Source: an uncultured Bacteroidales bacterium (GTDB taxonomy: Bacteria > Bacteroidota > Bacteroidia > Bacteroidales > UBA4417). From it: 40,053 nucleotides of DNA. Of the stretch, positions 16,483-23,689 are shown in pieces. The notes under the pieces were generated by a model. That model searched no databases and was not told the origin of the DNA. It worked only from the letters and a program-made list of their open reading frames with translations. A program made the position numbers and the translations under genes. The stretch is taken from NCBI GenBank assembly GCA_903879715.1, contig CAIRMR010000091.1:1-40053 (forward strand). Direction: 5' to 3'. Every line of letters starts with the position of its first letter. Within the stretch, counting starts at the first letter, position 1.

Positions 16483-17694
16483 ATGCAGTCTATCAAATAT
16501 ATAGCACTTATCTTATTAACAGTAGTAACTATTTTAGGATTTTGCCAGACACAGCAAAATCTGAATAAGCATTTATCCTCAGAAGAAAGCATACTACCTG
16601 GTGCGTATATGACCGGCAACTACCTGCCTTTACTCAAAGCAAAAAAGATTGGTATTATAGCCAATAACACTTCATTAATCAATAAAACACACCTTGTAGA
16701 TTCATTAATTTCACTGAAAATTAATGTGATAAAAATCTTTGGCCCGGAACATGGTTTTAGGGGGGATCAGCCGGATGGCAAAGAAATACAGAATGGGAAA
16801 GATCCGAAAACCGGCCTCGATGTCGTTTCGTTGTATGGAAATCATAAAAAGCCAACAAAAACTGATATGGAGAATATTGATATAATGATCTTTGATATTC
16901 AGGATGTAGGTGCGAGATTCTATACATTTATTTCCACATTGACTTATGTAATGGAAGCATGTTCAGAAAACAATATTCCTCTTATCGTCCTTGACCGGCC
17001 AAATCCAAACGGATATTATATTGATGGACCAGTTCTGGAGCCTTCTTTCACTTCATTTGTTGGCATGCATCCTGTTCCAGTTGTATATGGTATGACGATC
17101 GGTGAATATGCAAGCATGGTGAATGGCGAAAGCTGGCTAAAGGAAGGAACACAATGCAGTTTAACTGTAGTAAAATGTGATAATTATACGCATAAATCCA
17201 GATTTCAGTTACCGGAGCGACCTTCACCTAACCTGCAGGATATGAAAGCCATTTACCTGTATCCTTCACTGTGCTTATTTGAAGGAACCGTAGTAAGTGT
17301 TGGACGTGGGACCGACAAGCCATTCAAGGTCTTCGGTCATCCGAGGTTATCGTCAGGAAAGTATAGTTTTACACCGAAACCAATTAAGGGAATCAGTGAA
17401 GATCCACCACTTAAAGGACAACTTTGTTATGGACAGAATCTGGAAAAAGAAGCTGAATTAATAAAGAATAATGGACATCTTGAATTAAAATGGCTCATTG
17501 AGTCGTACAAAAATCTCAATTCAAAAACTCAGTTCTTTACTAATTACTTCGATAAGCTAGCCGGAAACAGCAAATTACGTGAACAAATTATAGCCGGAAA
17601 AAGTGAAATAGAAATCCGTAAATCGTGGCAGCCAAATCTGAATGCCTTTAATAAAATGCGGAAGAAATACTTGCTTTATCCTGATTTTGAATAA
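16483..17694 (+). CDS. DUF1343 / NamZ-like exo-beta-N-acetylmuramidase (GH171 type)
   Basis: I prefer the ATG at 16483: it opens with MQSIKYIALILLTVVTILGF, a signal peptide, while the 21 residues added from 16420 look non-coding. The roughly 403-residue product has GIIANNTSLINKTHLVDSL, KIFGPEHGFRGDQPDG, FDIQDVGARFYTFISTL, VLDRPNPNG and SLCLFEGTVVSVGRGTDKPF, all hallmarks of DUF1343. The family includes NamZ enzymes, which remove terminal MurNAc from peptidoglycan fragments, so a periplasmic cell-wall recycling role is likely and would pair logically with mpl upstream. It stands alone and is convergent with the aminotransferase gene; 7-bp phased repeat DNA begins 5 bases after its stop. Confidence 0.87.
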   Translation: MQSIKYIALILLTVVTILGFCQTQQNLNKHLSSEESILPGAYMTGNYLPLLKAKKIGIIANNTSLINKTHLVDSLISLKINVIKIFGPEHGFRGDQPDGKEIQNGKDPKTGLDVVSLYGNHKKPTKTDMENIDIMIFDIQDVGARFYTFISTLTYVMEACSENNIPLIVLDRPNPNGYYIDGPVLEPSFTSFVGMHPVPVVYGMTIGEYASMVNGESWLKEGTQCSLTVVKCDNYTHKSRFQLPERPSPNLQDMKAIYLYPSLCLFEGTVVSVGRGTDKPFKVFGHPRLSSGKYSFTPKPIKGISEDPPLKGQLCYGQNLEKEAELIKNNGHLELKWLIESYKNLNSKTQFFTNYFDKLAGNSKLREQIIAGKSEIEIRKSWQPNLNAFNKMRKKYLLYPDFE

Positions 17695-17699
17695 AAAGG

Positions 17700-17727
17700 G
17701 GTTAGGATTTAGGTGTTTGGGGTTAGG
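17700..17727 (+). repeat. Heptad-phased tract F, 3' of the NamZ-like gene
   Basis: Four 7-mers, GGTTAGG, ATTTAGG, TGTTTGG and GGTTAGG, begin 5 bases after the stop codon. The tract is G-rich and C-free on the sense strand of the gene it follows. Confidence 0.55.
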
Positions 17728-17756
17728 ATACTAAAGTCATATCTTTCAATAGATTA

Positions 17757-17825
17757 ATCGCCTAGTCGCCCCTCTCCATGTCACCCTTCAACTTGTCAAC
17801 TCTAACGTTCAATCACTCAATCTGC
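17757..17825 (-). repeat. Degenerate 7/8-bp phased tract, 3' of the aminotransferase gene
   Basis: Read on the minus strand, this spacer is a string of related short words (GATTGA, GTGATTGA, AGAGTTGA, CAAGTTGA, GCGATTA) spaced 7 or 8 bases apart, again G-over-C on the sense strand of the gene it follows. The phase slips, so the case is weaker than for the other tracts. With 17700-17727 it makes a mirrored pair between convergent genes. Confidence 0.4.
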
Positions 17826-19022
17826 TCAAACCTTTCCCGGATAAACTTTCAACGCTTCAGCCAAACATTTAACAGCATTCCGCAAATCATCAATCTTTAG
17901 AACATAAGCAATACGCGCTTCTGTTTTGCCTAAACCCGGCGTAGCATAAAATCCTGACGCAGGCGCAAGCATCACAGTTTGATTTTCGTAATTAAAATCT
18001 TCGAGTAACCATTGGCAGAATTTGTCGCTGTCGTCAACCGGCAAACTGATAATTGCGTAAAACGCTCCTTTGGGTTTTGGCGCAAAAACTCCCGGAATCT
18101 TGTTTAATTCATTAATTACAAAATCGCGGCGGGCAATATATTCGTCATACACTTCCGTAAAGTAAGAATCCGGAGTTTGCAGGGACGCCTCGCCAACAAT
18201 TTGTCCTAATGAAGGAGGACTTAGCCTGGCCTGGCCATATTTCAAAGCAGAATCAAGTATTTCCTTATTCCTGGTAATTAACGCGCCAATACGCACGCCA
18301 CATTCGCTGTAACGCTTCGAAACTGAATCAATCATCACTACATTCTGATCAATTCCTTCGAGTTTCATAACCGAAAAATGATCGTCATCATCGTAACAAA
18401 ATTCACGGTAAACTTCATCGGCAAAAAGATACAGATCATACTTCTTTACAAGATCACCAAGTTGCATCAACTCAGCTTTGCTATATAGGTAACCCGTCGG
18501 ATTATTAGGATTACAGACCATTATAGCTTTGGTTTTCGGGCCGATCGAATTCTCAAATTCACGGATAGGAGGAAGCGCAAAACCATCCCTAATATTGGAG
18601 GTAATTGGTTTCACAACCACACCGGCAGTCTGGGCAAAAGCATTATAATTGGTATAAAAAGGTTCCGGAATTATAATTTCGTCACCCGGGTTCATGCAGG
18701 AAAACATAGCAAAAAGGATAGCTTCGGAACCTCCGGTGGTAATAAGTATCTGGTTAAAATCAACATTTATTCCACGACTGCAATATTTTGCGGCCAAAGC
18801 CTTACGATACGATTCATTACCAGCTGAATGGCTGTATTCTATTACTTTTCCATTGTAATTCCGAATGGCTTCGATAGCAACTTCAGGCGTTTTAATATCT
18901 GGCTGGCCAATGTTGAGATGATAAACTTTTATACCTCTTTTCTTAGCTGCTTCGGCGTAAGGGACAAGTTTACGGATGGGAGATGCAGGCATTTTCAGGC
19001 CTCGTTGTGAAATCTTTGGCAT
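17826..19022 (-). CDS. Pyridoxal-phosphate class I/II aminotransferase (aspartate aminotransferase-like)
   Basis: The 398-residue protein shows the fold-type I pattern: YHLNIGQPDIKTP near 34-46, VCNPNNPTGYLYS (169-181), FADEVYREF (Asp202) and DSVSKRYSECGVRIG with the PLP lysine at 236. Arg residues in the GVRIG loop and near the C-terminus (EARIAYV) fit a dicarboxylate substrate. In this subgroup the usual activity is aspartate/2-oxoglutarate transamination, though aromatic or methionine specificity cannot be excluded. It is cytosolic and monocistronic, with a TACATTTG box on the minus strand at 19060-19067. Confidence 0.88.
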   Translation of the reverse strand: MPKISQRGLKMPASPIRKLVPYAEAAKKRGIKVYHLNIGQPDIKTPEVAIEAIRNYNGKVIEYSHSAGNESYRKALAAKYCSRGINVDFNQILITTGGSEAILFAMFSCMNPGDEIIIPEPFYTNYNAFAQTAGVVVKPITSNIRDGFALPPIREFENSIGPKTKAIMVCNPNNPTGYLYSKAELMQLGDLVKKYDLYLFADEVYREFCYDDDDHFSVMKLEGIDQNVVMIDSVSKRYSECGVRIGALITRNKEILDSALKYGQARLSPPSLGQIVGEASLQTPDSYFTEVYDEYIARRDFVINELNKIPGVFAPKPKGAFYAIISLPVDDSDKFCQWLLEDFNYENQTVMLAPASGFYATPGLGKTEARIAYVLKIDDLRNAVKCLAEALKVYPGKV

Positions 19023-19059
19023 TGCAGTATTTTTTAATATTACGAATCGAAAAACGGTG

Positions 19060-19067
19060 CAAATGTA
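19060..19067 (-). promoter_or_regulatory. -7 promoter box for the aminotransferase gene
   Basis: The minus strand reads TACATTTG, 37 bases before the start codon. Confidence 0.5.
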
Positions 19068-19179
19068 TATAAATTATGAAGCAGAAAAAGATTATTAACT
19101 TATATAAATTTCTGATCACAGTTTGTAAAAGGTAATGTCACACAACAATTTTCAGGCATGATTTTTGAATAATAATATC

Positions 19180-19187
19180 TACTTTTG
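19180..19187 (+). promoter_or_regulatory. -7 promoter box for the TlpA-like gene
   Basis: TACTTTTG matches TAnnTTTG, 29 bases before the ATG at 19217. The divergent aminotransferase promoter is about 115 bases away. Confidence 0.5.
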
Positions 19188-19216
19188 TCGGACACTCATT
19201 AAATACGATCAAACTA

Positions 19217-20344
19217 ATGAAACTTCAGAAAAACAGATTTATCCTGATATTAATCTTACTTTTTTTCTCCACTTTCCTGCAGGCGCAAAAAGTAACCGAT
19301 CCGGTTGTTATCAGCGGAACTATAAAGGATAAAGGCGCTTATAAACAGATCTATCTTGATACACTGAATGGACAAAATCCATGGATTTTTGTTTCATCAG
19401 CCATTGATGAGAATGGTTCTTTTAAACTGGTAGCACCTATAACTACAAGCGATATCTTCAGGCTGCGACTGGATGAAAAGAATTATATGATGGTGATTCT
19501 TACTCCCGGCGAAAAAATCAGCTTCAAAACCTTGACTTCCAAACTGGGTGGTGATGCTGCAATTGAAGGATCTTTTCATACACAACTGCTTTATAATACA
19601 ATGAATAGTTCGCAGTCATTCGAAACCCGGAAAGCTATGTTAAACCAGAAGTATAATGATATACAGGCATCGCCGAAACAGGATTCATTGTCAGCCATCA
19701 TTATCAGCCAGTTCCGTGCAAATGACTCTTTACAGAAAACAGCTTTAAAAATTCAAATGGAGAAACACCCGGCATCACTTGCCTGGATTTTTTTTCAGGA
19801 TAAACTGGATATGACCAATGACTTTGATATTATTGATAAAATTGATGCCGCAAATTTCAAAGCATACCCTGAAAATCCATTTGTAAAACAATATCATCAG
19901 CAGGTTGAAGTTGAACGCAAAACTGCAATCGGAGCTTCAGCACCTGAAATTGCATTAACTGATACTGAAGGCAAAATCCGTAAACTCTCATCGCTGAAAG
20001 GCAAAGTTGTGCTAATCGATTTCTGGGCTTCCTGGTGCGGACCGTGCCGCAAGGAAAATCCGAATGTGGTTGCAATGTATAAAAAATACCATGATAAAGG
20101 TTTTGAGATATATAGTGTTTCGCTGGATAAAGAGCGGAGCAGCTGGCTTGCTGCTATTGCCAAGGACAACCTTTTATGGCCGGATCATGTGAGCGATTTA
20201 AAATATTGGAAATCAGAAGGCGCTGCTGCTTATGGAGTTACTTCAATTCCGTTTACTGTATTGATTGATAAAAAAGGTAAAATTGTTGCAAAAAAACTGC
20301 GTGGCGAAGAACTGGAAAGTAAGGTGAAAGAGCTATGTAAGTAG
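19217..20344 (+). CDS. TlpA-like thiol-disulfide oxidoreductase with N-terminal DUF4369 domain
   Basis: The 375-residue protein has a signal peptide (1-24, ending TFLQAQ). A beta-rich DUF4369-type domain follows (about 27-130, VVISGTIKDKGAYKQIYLD), then a helical linker and a thioredoxin-fold domain from about 235 (SAPEIALTDTEGK). The redox site WASWCGPCRK has Cys274 and Cys277, and the cis-proline loop is GVTSIPFTVLID. Such proteins act in the periplasm, reducing disulfides in cytochrome maturation or in oxidative stress defence. This domain pair is very common in Bacteroidota. It is monocistronic; a mirrored heptad tract lies between it and the convergent cyclase gene. Confidence 0.88.
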   Translation: MKLQKNRFILILILLFFSTFLQAQKVTDPVVISGTIKDKGAYKQIYLDTLNGQNPWIFVSSAIDENGSFKLVAPITTSDIFRLRLDEKNYMMVILTPGEKISFKTLTSKLGGDAAIEGSFHTQLLYNTMNSSQSFETRKAMLNQKYNDIQASPKQDSLSAIIISQFRANDSLQKTALKIQMEKHPASLAWIFFQDKLDMTNDFDIIDKIDAANFKAYPENPFVKQYHQQVEVERKTAIGASAPEIALTDTEGKIRKLSSLKGKVVLIDFWASWCGPCRKENPNVVAMYKKYHDKGFEIYSVSLDKERSSWLAAIAKDNLLWPDHVSDLKYWKSEGAAAYGVTSIPFTVLIDKKGKIVAKKLRGEELESKVKELCK

Positions 20345-20372
20345 TTTGACTCTTCGGCAATTTTTGAATTCA

Positions 20373-20414
20373 AATGATTTAAGAACAAGGATTAATGATT
20401 TACGATTTTAGAAG
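20373..20414 (+). repeat. Heptad-phased tract G-left, 3' of the TlpA-like gene
   Basis: Six in-phase 7-mers: AATGATT, TAAGAAC, AAGGATT, AATGATT, TACGATT, TTAGAAG. Four of six end in GATT. It begins 28 bases after the stop and is mirrored by the tract at 20449-20490. Confidence 0.65.
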
Positions 20415-20448
20415 AAAAATTTACCTTGAGGGAAAATTATACATCAAA

Positions 20449-20490
20449 AATCGTTAATCATTATTCTTAAATCTTGCTTGAAAAATCATT
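20449..20490 (-). repeat. Heptad-phased tract G-right, 3' of the cyclase gene
   Basis: Six in-phase 7-mers: AATCGTT, AATCATT, ATTCTTA, AATCTTG, CTTGAAA, AATCATT. On the minus strand four of them again read nnnGATT (AACGATT, AATGATT twice, CAAGATT). With G-left it forms an imperfect inverted repeat in a spacer between convergent genes. Confidence 0.65.
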
Positions 20491-20508
20491 TCTTTAGTTG
20501 AAAATCAA

Positions 20509-21129
20509 TTATTCCTTAATCATTGCCACCGCCCGTATCAGAGATGCCTCAGCCTCAATTTTTAATGGGAAGGCCATAAATTCAATATTTTCTTTTCCTG
20601 TAAGTTTATCAAGGTTGGTCAGATTCTCAACCAGGAATCGTTCATCTTTCAGGAAGACAGTGTGAAAAGCGAAAGGATCTTTATCCGGCGAAGGGGAATC
20701 AAATCCTGCAATTCGAACTCCACAGTTTACCAGTGATTCAGCAATTTCAATATCGAATTCAGGATAATTATAATAATAATTTTCTTTCCCCCATTCGCTA
20801 CTCCATCCGGTACAGAAAAGGACAATTTTATAGTTTTTAAATATCAACTCCCAGCCAGGCTGCATTTTTACACTGTATATACCTCGCACATCAATCACTA
20901 CTGCGGAACCTGAAAACAATTCCACGGGAAATTTATCAATAGTCAGAGAATCGCTTTTAACATGATAAGGAGCATCCATATGGGTTCCTGTATGCATATT
21001 TGTTTCAAGACGATGTGTAACATAGCCAACATCATCCGGCAAAATATCGCGAACGATGGAAGGTTCATTTTCACCCGGAAAAACAGGCATCCCATGGCTG
21101 ATTGTGTGTGTGAGATCTATAATTTTCAT
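20509..21129 (-). CDS. Cyclase family protein (kynurenine formamidase-like metal hydrolase)
   Basis: From the ATG at 21129 the product is 206 residues starting MKIIDLTHTISHGMPVFPGE; a 10-residue extension from 21159 is possible but atypical. The metal-binding motif HTGTHMDAPYH (H-x-G-T-H-x-D-x-P-x-H) and FDSPSPDKDP near 150 are signatures of the cyclase/KynB superfamily. Members hydrolyse N-formylkynurenine or isatin, or act as polyketide-related cyclases. No tryptophan catabolism genes are nearby, so the substrate stays open. It has no signal peptide. The gene is convergent with the TlpA-like gene and lies downstream of the nuclease gene across a 209-base repeat-filled spacer. Confidence 0.85.
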   Translation of the reverse strand: MKIIDLTHTISHGMPVFPGENEPSIVRDILPDDVGYVTHRLETNMHTGTHMDAPYHVKSDSLTIDKFPVELFSGSAVVIDVRGIYSVKMQPGWELIFKNYKIVLFCTGWSSEWGKENYYYNYPEFDIEIAESLVNCGVRIAGFDSPSPDKDPFAFHTVFLKDERFLVENLTNLDKLTGKENIEFMAFPLKIEAEASLIRAVAMIKE

Positions 21130-21203
21130 TCGGTTAATTAATACGTTAACAGGAATCAATATTCCCTTTTACTATTTCATTTATTCTTTGCTTCTGGTAG
21201 GCC

Positions 21204-21225
21204 GAGACGCGAGGCATCGCGTCTC
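21204..21225. repeat. REP-like hairpin
   Basis: GAGACGCGA and TCGCGTCTC (9 bp, perfect) flank the loop GGCA. It is GC-rich in an AT-rich spacer and resembles the dispersed 'GAGACGCG..CGCGTCTC' palindromes I associate with intergenic repeats in several phyla. It sits directly next to the heptad tract D. Confidence 0.65.
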
Positions 21226-21235
21226 TAAGGCTTGT

Positions 21236-21340
21236 TTCTATTTTCTATTTTCTATTTTCTATTTTCTATTTACTATTTTCAATTAACGATTTTCTATTAA
21301 CGATTTTCTATTAACGATTTTCTATTAACGATTTTCTATT
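21236..21340. repeat. Heptad-phased tract D (15 heptads), reaching the nuclease stop codon
   Basis: Exactly fifteen 7-mers without a gap: five TTCTATT, then TACTATT, TTCAATT, and then AACGATT alternating with TTCTATT four times, giving a 14-bp period. The stop codon of the minus-strand nuclease gene (21339-21341) overlaps the last heptad, and the repeat supplies a second in-frame stop straight after it. Confidence 0.9.
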
Positions 21341-22037
21341 AACCTAATAATTCTTCCTGTTCCGCTTTGGATATTTTCTTCCAACAAACTCCCCTGAAAT
21401 CACACGGATATGGATACATACATTGTTTACCCGTCTGAATATCAGGAGATTTATCTCTTTTCATAACCTCCAGCATCTGGCTGATACCTTCCTGAACAAA
21501 TAACTCATTTGTCTTACATTCTGCTGTCACATCAGTAAATACAAACATTTCATGTAAATCGCCTGATTCTGTTAACTCAATCTCAGCATTCCGGTGGATC
21601 AGGAAGAATTTCTCCGGCCTGAAACCGGCAGCATTCAGAACGTAGTATTGAAGATATGCATCATTATAATAAACATTACTTAAGGCCAGGCTACTCTTGA
21701 CCTCATACGCATTGTATCCGTTTTCCTGCTTTACCAGGATATCCAACGCCACAATAACACCATCGGATATAAAACAAGCTTCGTAAATCACAGGAAAACC
21801 CTCGCAGATCAGCTGCGCTGTTTTTTCTGCGGATGGCTTTCCAGGCCGCGACATCGCAACACCGCCCGGAAAGAGCTGCTGAGCAACTTTACCAACCGCA
21901 TGGCCACGGGCAAATTTAGCCAATTGCTCTTCTGTGATTTTGTCGCGCAGGTATGGCCTGAACTTATTCAGGTACAATGATTTGTGGCATTGTAAACCGC
22001 GTATATAAGTAGACTTTGAGAGTATATATTCCGACAT
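21339..22037 (-). CDS. Stand-alone PD-(D/E)XK nuclease with Cas4-like four-cysteine cluster
   Basis: The 232-residue protein starts ILSKSTYIRGLQCHKSLYL, as in the RecB-like N-terminal domain of DUF2779 proteins. The nuclease core shows ALDILVKQ (Asp99) and YEVKSS (Glu112, Lys114), with a Gln/Tyr helix (DAYLQYYVLNAAGF) after it. Cys17 plus Cys206, Cys212 and Cys218 match the 1+3 arrangement of [4Fe-4S] nucleases such as Cas4 and AddB. The long C-terminal DUF2779 part is missing; the frame ends at a proper TAA inside a repeat tract, so this is either a short natural form or a truncation by the repeat. No cas genes or CRISPR lie nearby. It may act in DNA repair or end processing. Confidence 0.78.
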   Translation of the reverse strand: MSEYILSKSTYIRGLQCHKSLYLNKFRPYLRDKITEEQLAKFARGHAVGKVAQQLFPGGVAMSRPGKPSAEKTAQLICEGFPVIYEACFISDGVIVALDILVKQENGYNAYEVKSSLALSNVYYNDAYLQYYVLNAAGFRPEKFFLIHRNAEIELTESGDLHEMFVFTDVTAECKTNELFVQEGISQMLEVMKRDKSPDIQTGKQCMYPYPCDFRGVCWKKISKAEQEELLG

Positions 22038-22392
22038 GATTTGGTGAATTAATAATTTACTTATGAGGCGTGAAAATTACCAATTATTTGAACAGTAAAT
22101 GCAGCTTTTACGAGATTTCGTAAGTTTATAATCATATGATAATGCAGGTTCGATTCAGGTAAAAAAAAATTCAGAATAATATGAAATTTTAAAACAAATA
22201 TTTACATAAATGTATTCAGATTGCTCGTAATTTTGTCAGACTTTGTGTTAGTTGATTGGTAAAACTATGGGGTAGTTTACTAAACCAGATTTTTACAGCA
22301 TGCTGGTAAAGGATCATAGCGCGAACTTGTAGCCGGAAGCACTTCTTTTCCATACTGTTAAAGAACACTATTAGTAATATTAAAACAACAAA
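22038..22392. other. 355-bp spacer between divergent genes, little recognisable
   Basis: AT-rich. It holds two small palindromes, GTTTACTAAAC (22275-22285) and CAGCATGCTG (near 22297-22306), possible operator-like sites upstream of the DUF6051 gene. I see no TAnnTTTG box, RNA gene or coding frame. Confidence 0.4.
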
Positions 22393-23619
22393 ATGATTTA
22401 TAATAAGCTATATCATTTACTAAAAAGCAAATCGCTTTATTCGGATGCCATAATTCCGGTAGACGAGAAATCGGAAATACGTAGTTATGAATTTGATTCC
22501 GTGGCGAACAATATTTTATCCGGAGATGAAATGTACTATTGCGAAAAACACGATAGTTCATTTATGTGTGGTGATTTCAGAAATACAATGATAGAAGGGA
22601 TAAATAAAAACATAGATATTTCGGATATCAATATTCCGGAAAACAGGAATTTCAGGTATCTTGTCTTTAAACCTACGTCTACTAAAAAGTTTAAGAATGT
22701 TTTATTGTTTTTTCATGGTTTTAACGAAAAATACTGGGATAAATACTTACCCTGGGCAAAAAAAATAGCTGATGATACAGGTAAACTTGTTGTGCTTTTC
22801 CCAATAGCGTTTCATATGAACAGGGCGCCGCATCTTTGGAGTGATCCGCGCAAAATGTTTGAACTGAGTATGCAACGCAGAAAGAACTTTCCTAATATCA
22901 TTGATTCAACACTTTCCAACGTAGCTATCAGCACGCGATTACATGCTTTCCCGCAACGGTTCCTTTGGTCAGGACTGCAAACCTATTATGATGTTATTCA
23001 ATTTGTTGAGGATTGTAAAGAAGGAAATCATCCATTGATTGAAAAGGATTTTACGCTTGACTTCTTTTCGTATTCTGTTGGCAGTTTGCTTGCTGAAATT
23101 TTGAAATTAACCAATTATAAAAACTATTTCGGTAACTCGAAACTTGTAATGTTTTGTGGCGGAGCAGTTTTCAACAGGTTATCCCCGGTTTCAAAATTCA
23201 TAATCGATAGCGAAGCTAATGCAGCAATGTATAGTTACCTGGTTGAGCATCTGAGTGCTCACATGGAAAAAAATCCGCGAATGCAGCATCATTTGGGCGA
23301 ATTACATCCTGAAGGATTAGTATTCCGCTCCATGCTGAATTATTCAGTAATGCTTCCGCAACGCGAAGATATGTTTCGGAAAGCTGCCGGGCAGATCCTG
23401 GCTATTTCCCTCGAAAAAGATACCGTGATTCCTTCCTACGAAGTTATAAATACACTCCAGGGATCAAAAAGAGATATTCCTGTTGATGTTCAGGTTCTTG
23501 ATTTCCCTTATGATTACAGGCATGAAGACCCATTTCCAGTGACCGAATCAATTAATGATTTAGTGAACGGTTCATTTAAAATGATTTTCAAAAAAGTTAC
23601 AGATTTTCTCAACGACTGA
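22393..23619 (+). CDS. DUF6051-like alpha/beta hydrolase
   Basis: The 408-residue protein has no signal peptide. It shows an alpha/beta-hydrolase core: the strand and oxyanion segment NVLLFFHGF (102-110), a nucleophile elbow FFSYSVGS (224-231) with Ser228, an acid candidate in SLEKDTVIP (Asp343), and a histidine in YDYRHEDPF (His377). The elbow reads S-x-S-x-G in place of G-x-S-x-G. I recall this pattern from the uncharacterised family DUF6051; the name is from memory and not checked. The substrate is unknown. The gene is alone, divergent from the nuclease gene and convergent with the M3 peptidase gene, with a shared palindromic terminator after it. Confidence 0.65.
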   Translation: MIYNKLYHLLKSKSLYSDAIIPVDEKSEIRSYEFDSVANNILSGDEMYYCEKHDSSFMCGDFRNTMIEGINKNIDISDINIPENRNFRYLVFKPTSTKKFKNVLLFFHGFNEKYWDKYLPWAKKIADDTGKLVVLFPIAFHMNRAPHLWSDPRKMFELSMQRRKNFPNIIDSTLSNVAISTRLHAFPQRFLWSGLQTYYDVIQFVEDCKEGNHPLIEKDFTLDFFSYSVGSLLAEILKLTNYKNYFGNSKLVMFCGGAVFNRLSPVSKFIIDSEANAAMYSYLVEHLSAHMEKNPRMQHHLGELHPEGLVFRSMLNYSVMLPQREDMFRKAAGQILAISLEKDTVIPSYEVINTLQGSKRDIPVDVQVLDFPYDYRHEDPFPVTESINDLVNGSFKMIFKKVTDFLND

Positions 23620-23632
23620 CAGGCAATAAAAA

Positions 23633-23670
23633 AAAGCCTTGTTTTGTAAAGCTTTACAAAACAAGGCTTT
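23633..23670. terminator. Perfect 38-bp palindrome, bidirectional terminator
   Basis: Two 19-base arms (left arm AAAGCCTTGTTTTGTAAAG) are exact complements with no spacer. It lies 14 bases after the DUF6051 stop and 19 bases from the M3 peptidase stop. A run of As at 23628-23632 gives a T-tail in the minus direction, so termination is best supported for the M3 gene. Confidence 0.88.
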
Positions 23671-23689
23671 ACTATATTTGAACGCTGAA

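Noticed and set aside
21339-22037. Cas4 of a CRISPR system
   Set aside because: No cas genes or repeat-spacer array are in the window, and the N-terminus matches DUF2779-type nucleases better.
22147-22156. tRNA T-loop-like GGTTCGATTC
   Set aside because: No acceptor stem, anticodon arm or D-arm can be built around it.
22275-22306. Palindromes GTTTACTAAAC and CAGCATGCTG as defined operators
   Set aside because: Short palindromes of this size are expected by chance in 355 bases and no regulator is nearby.
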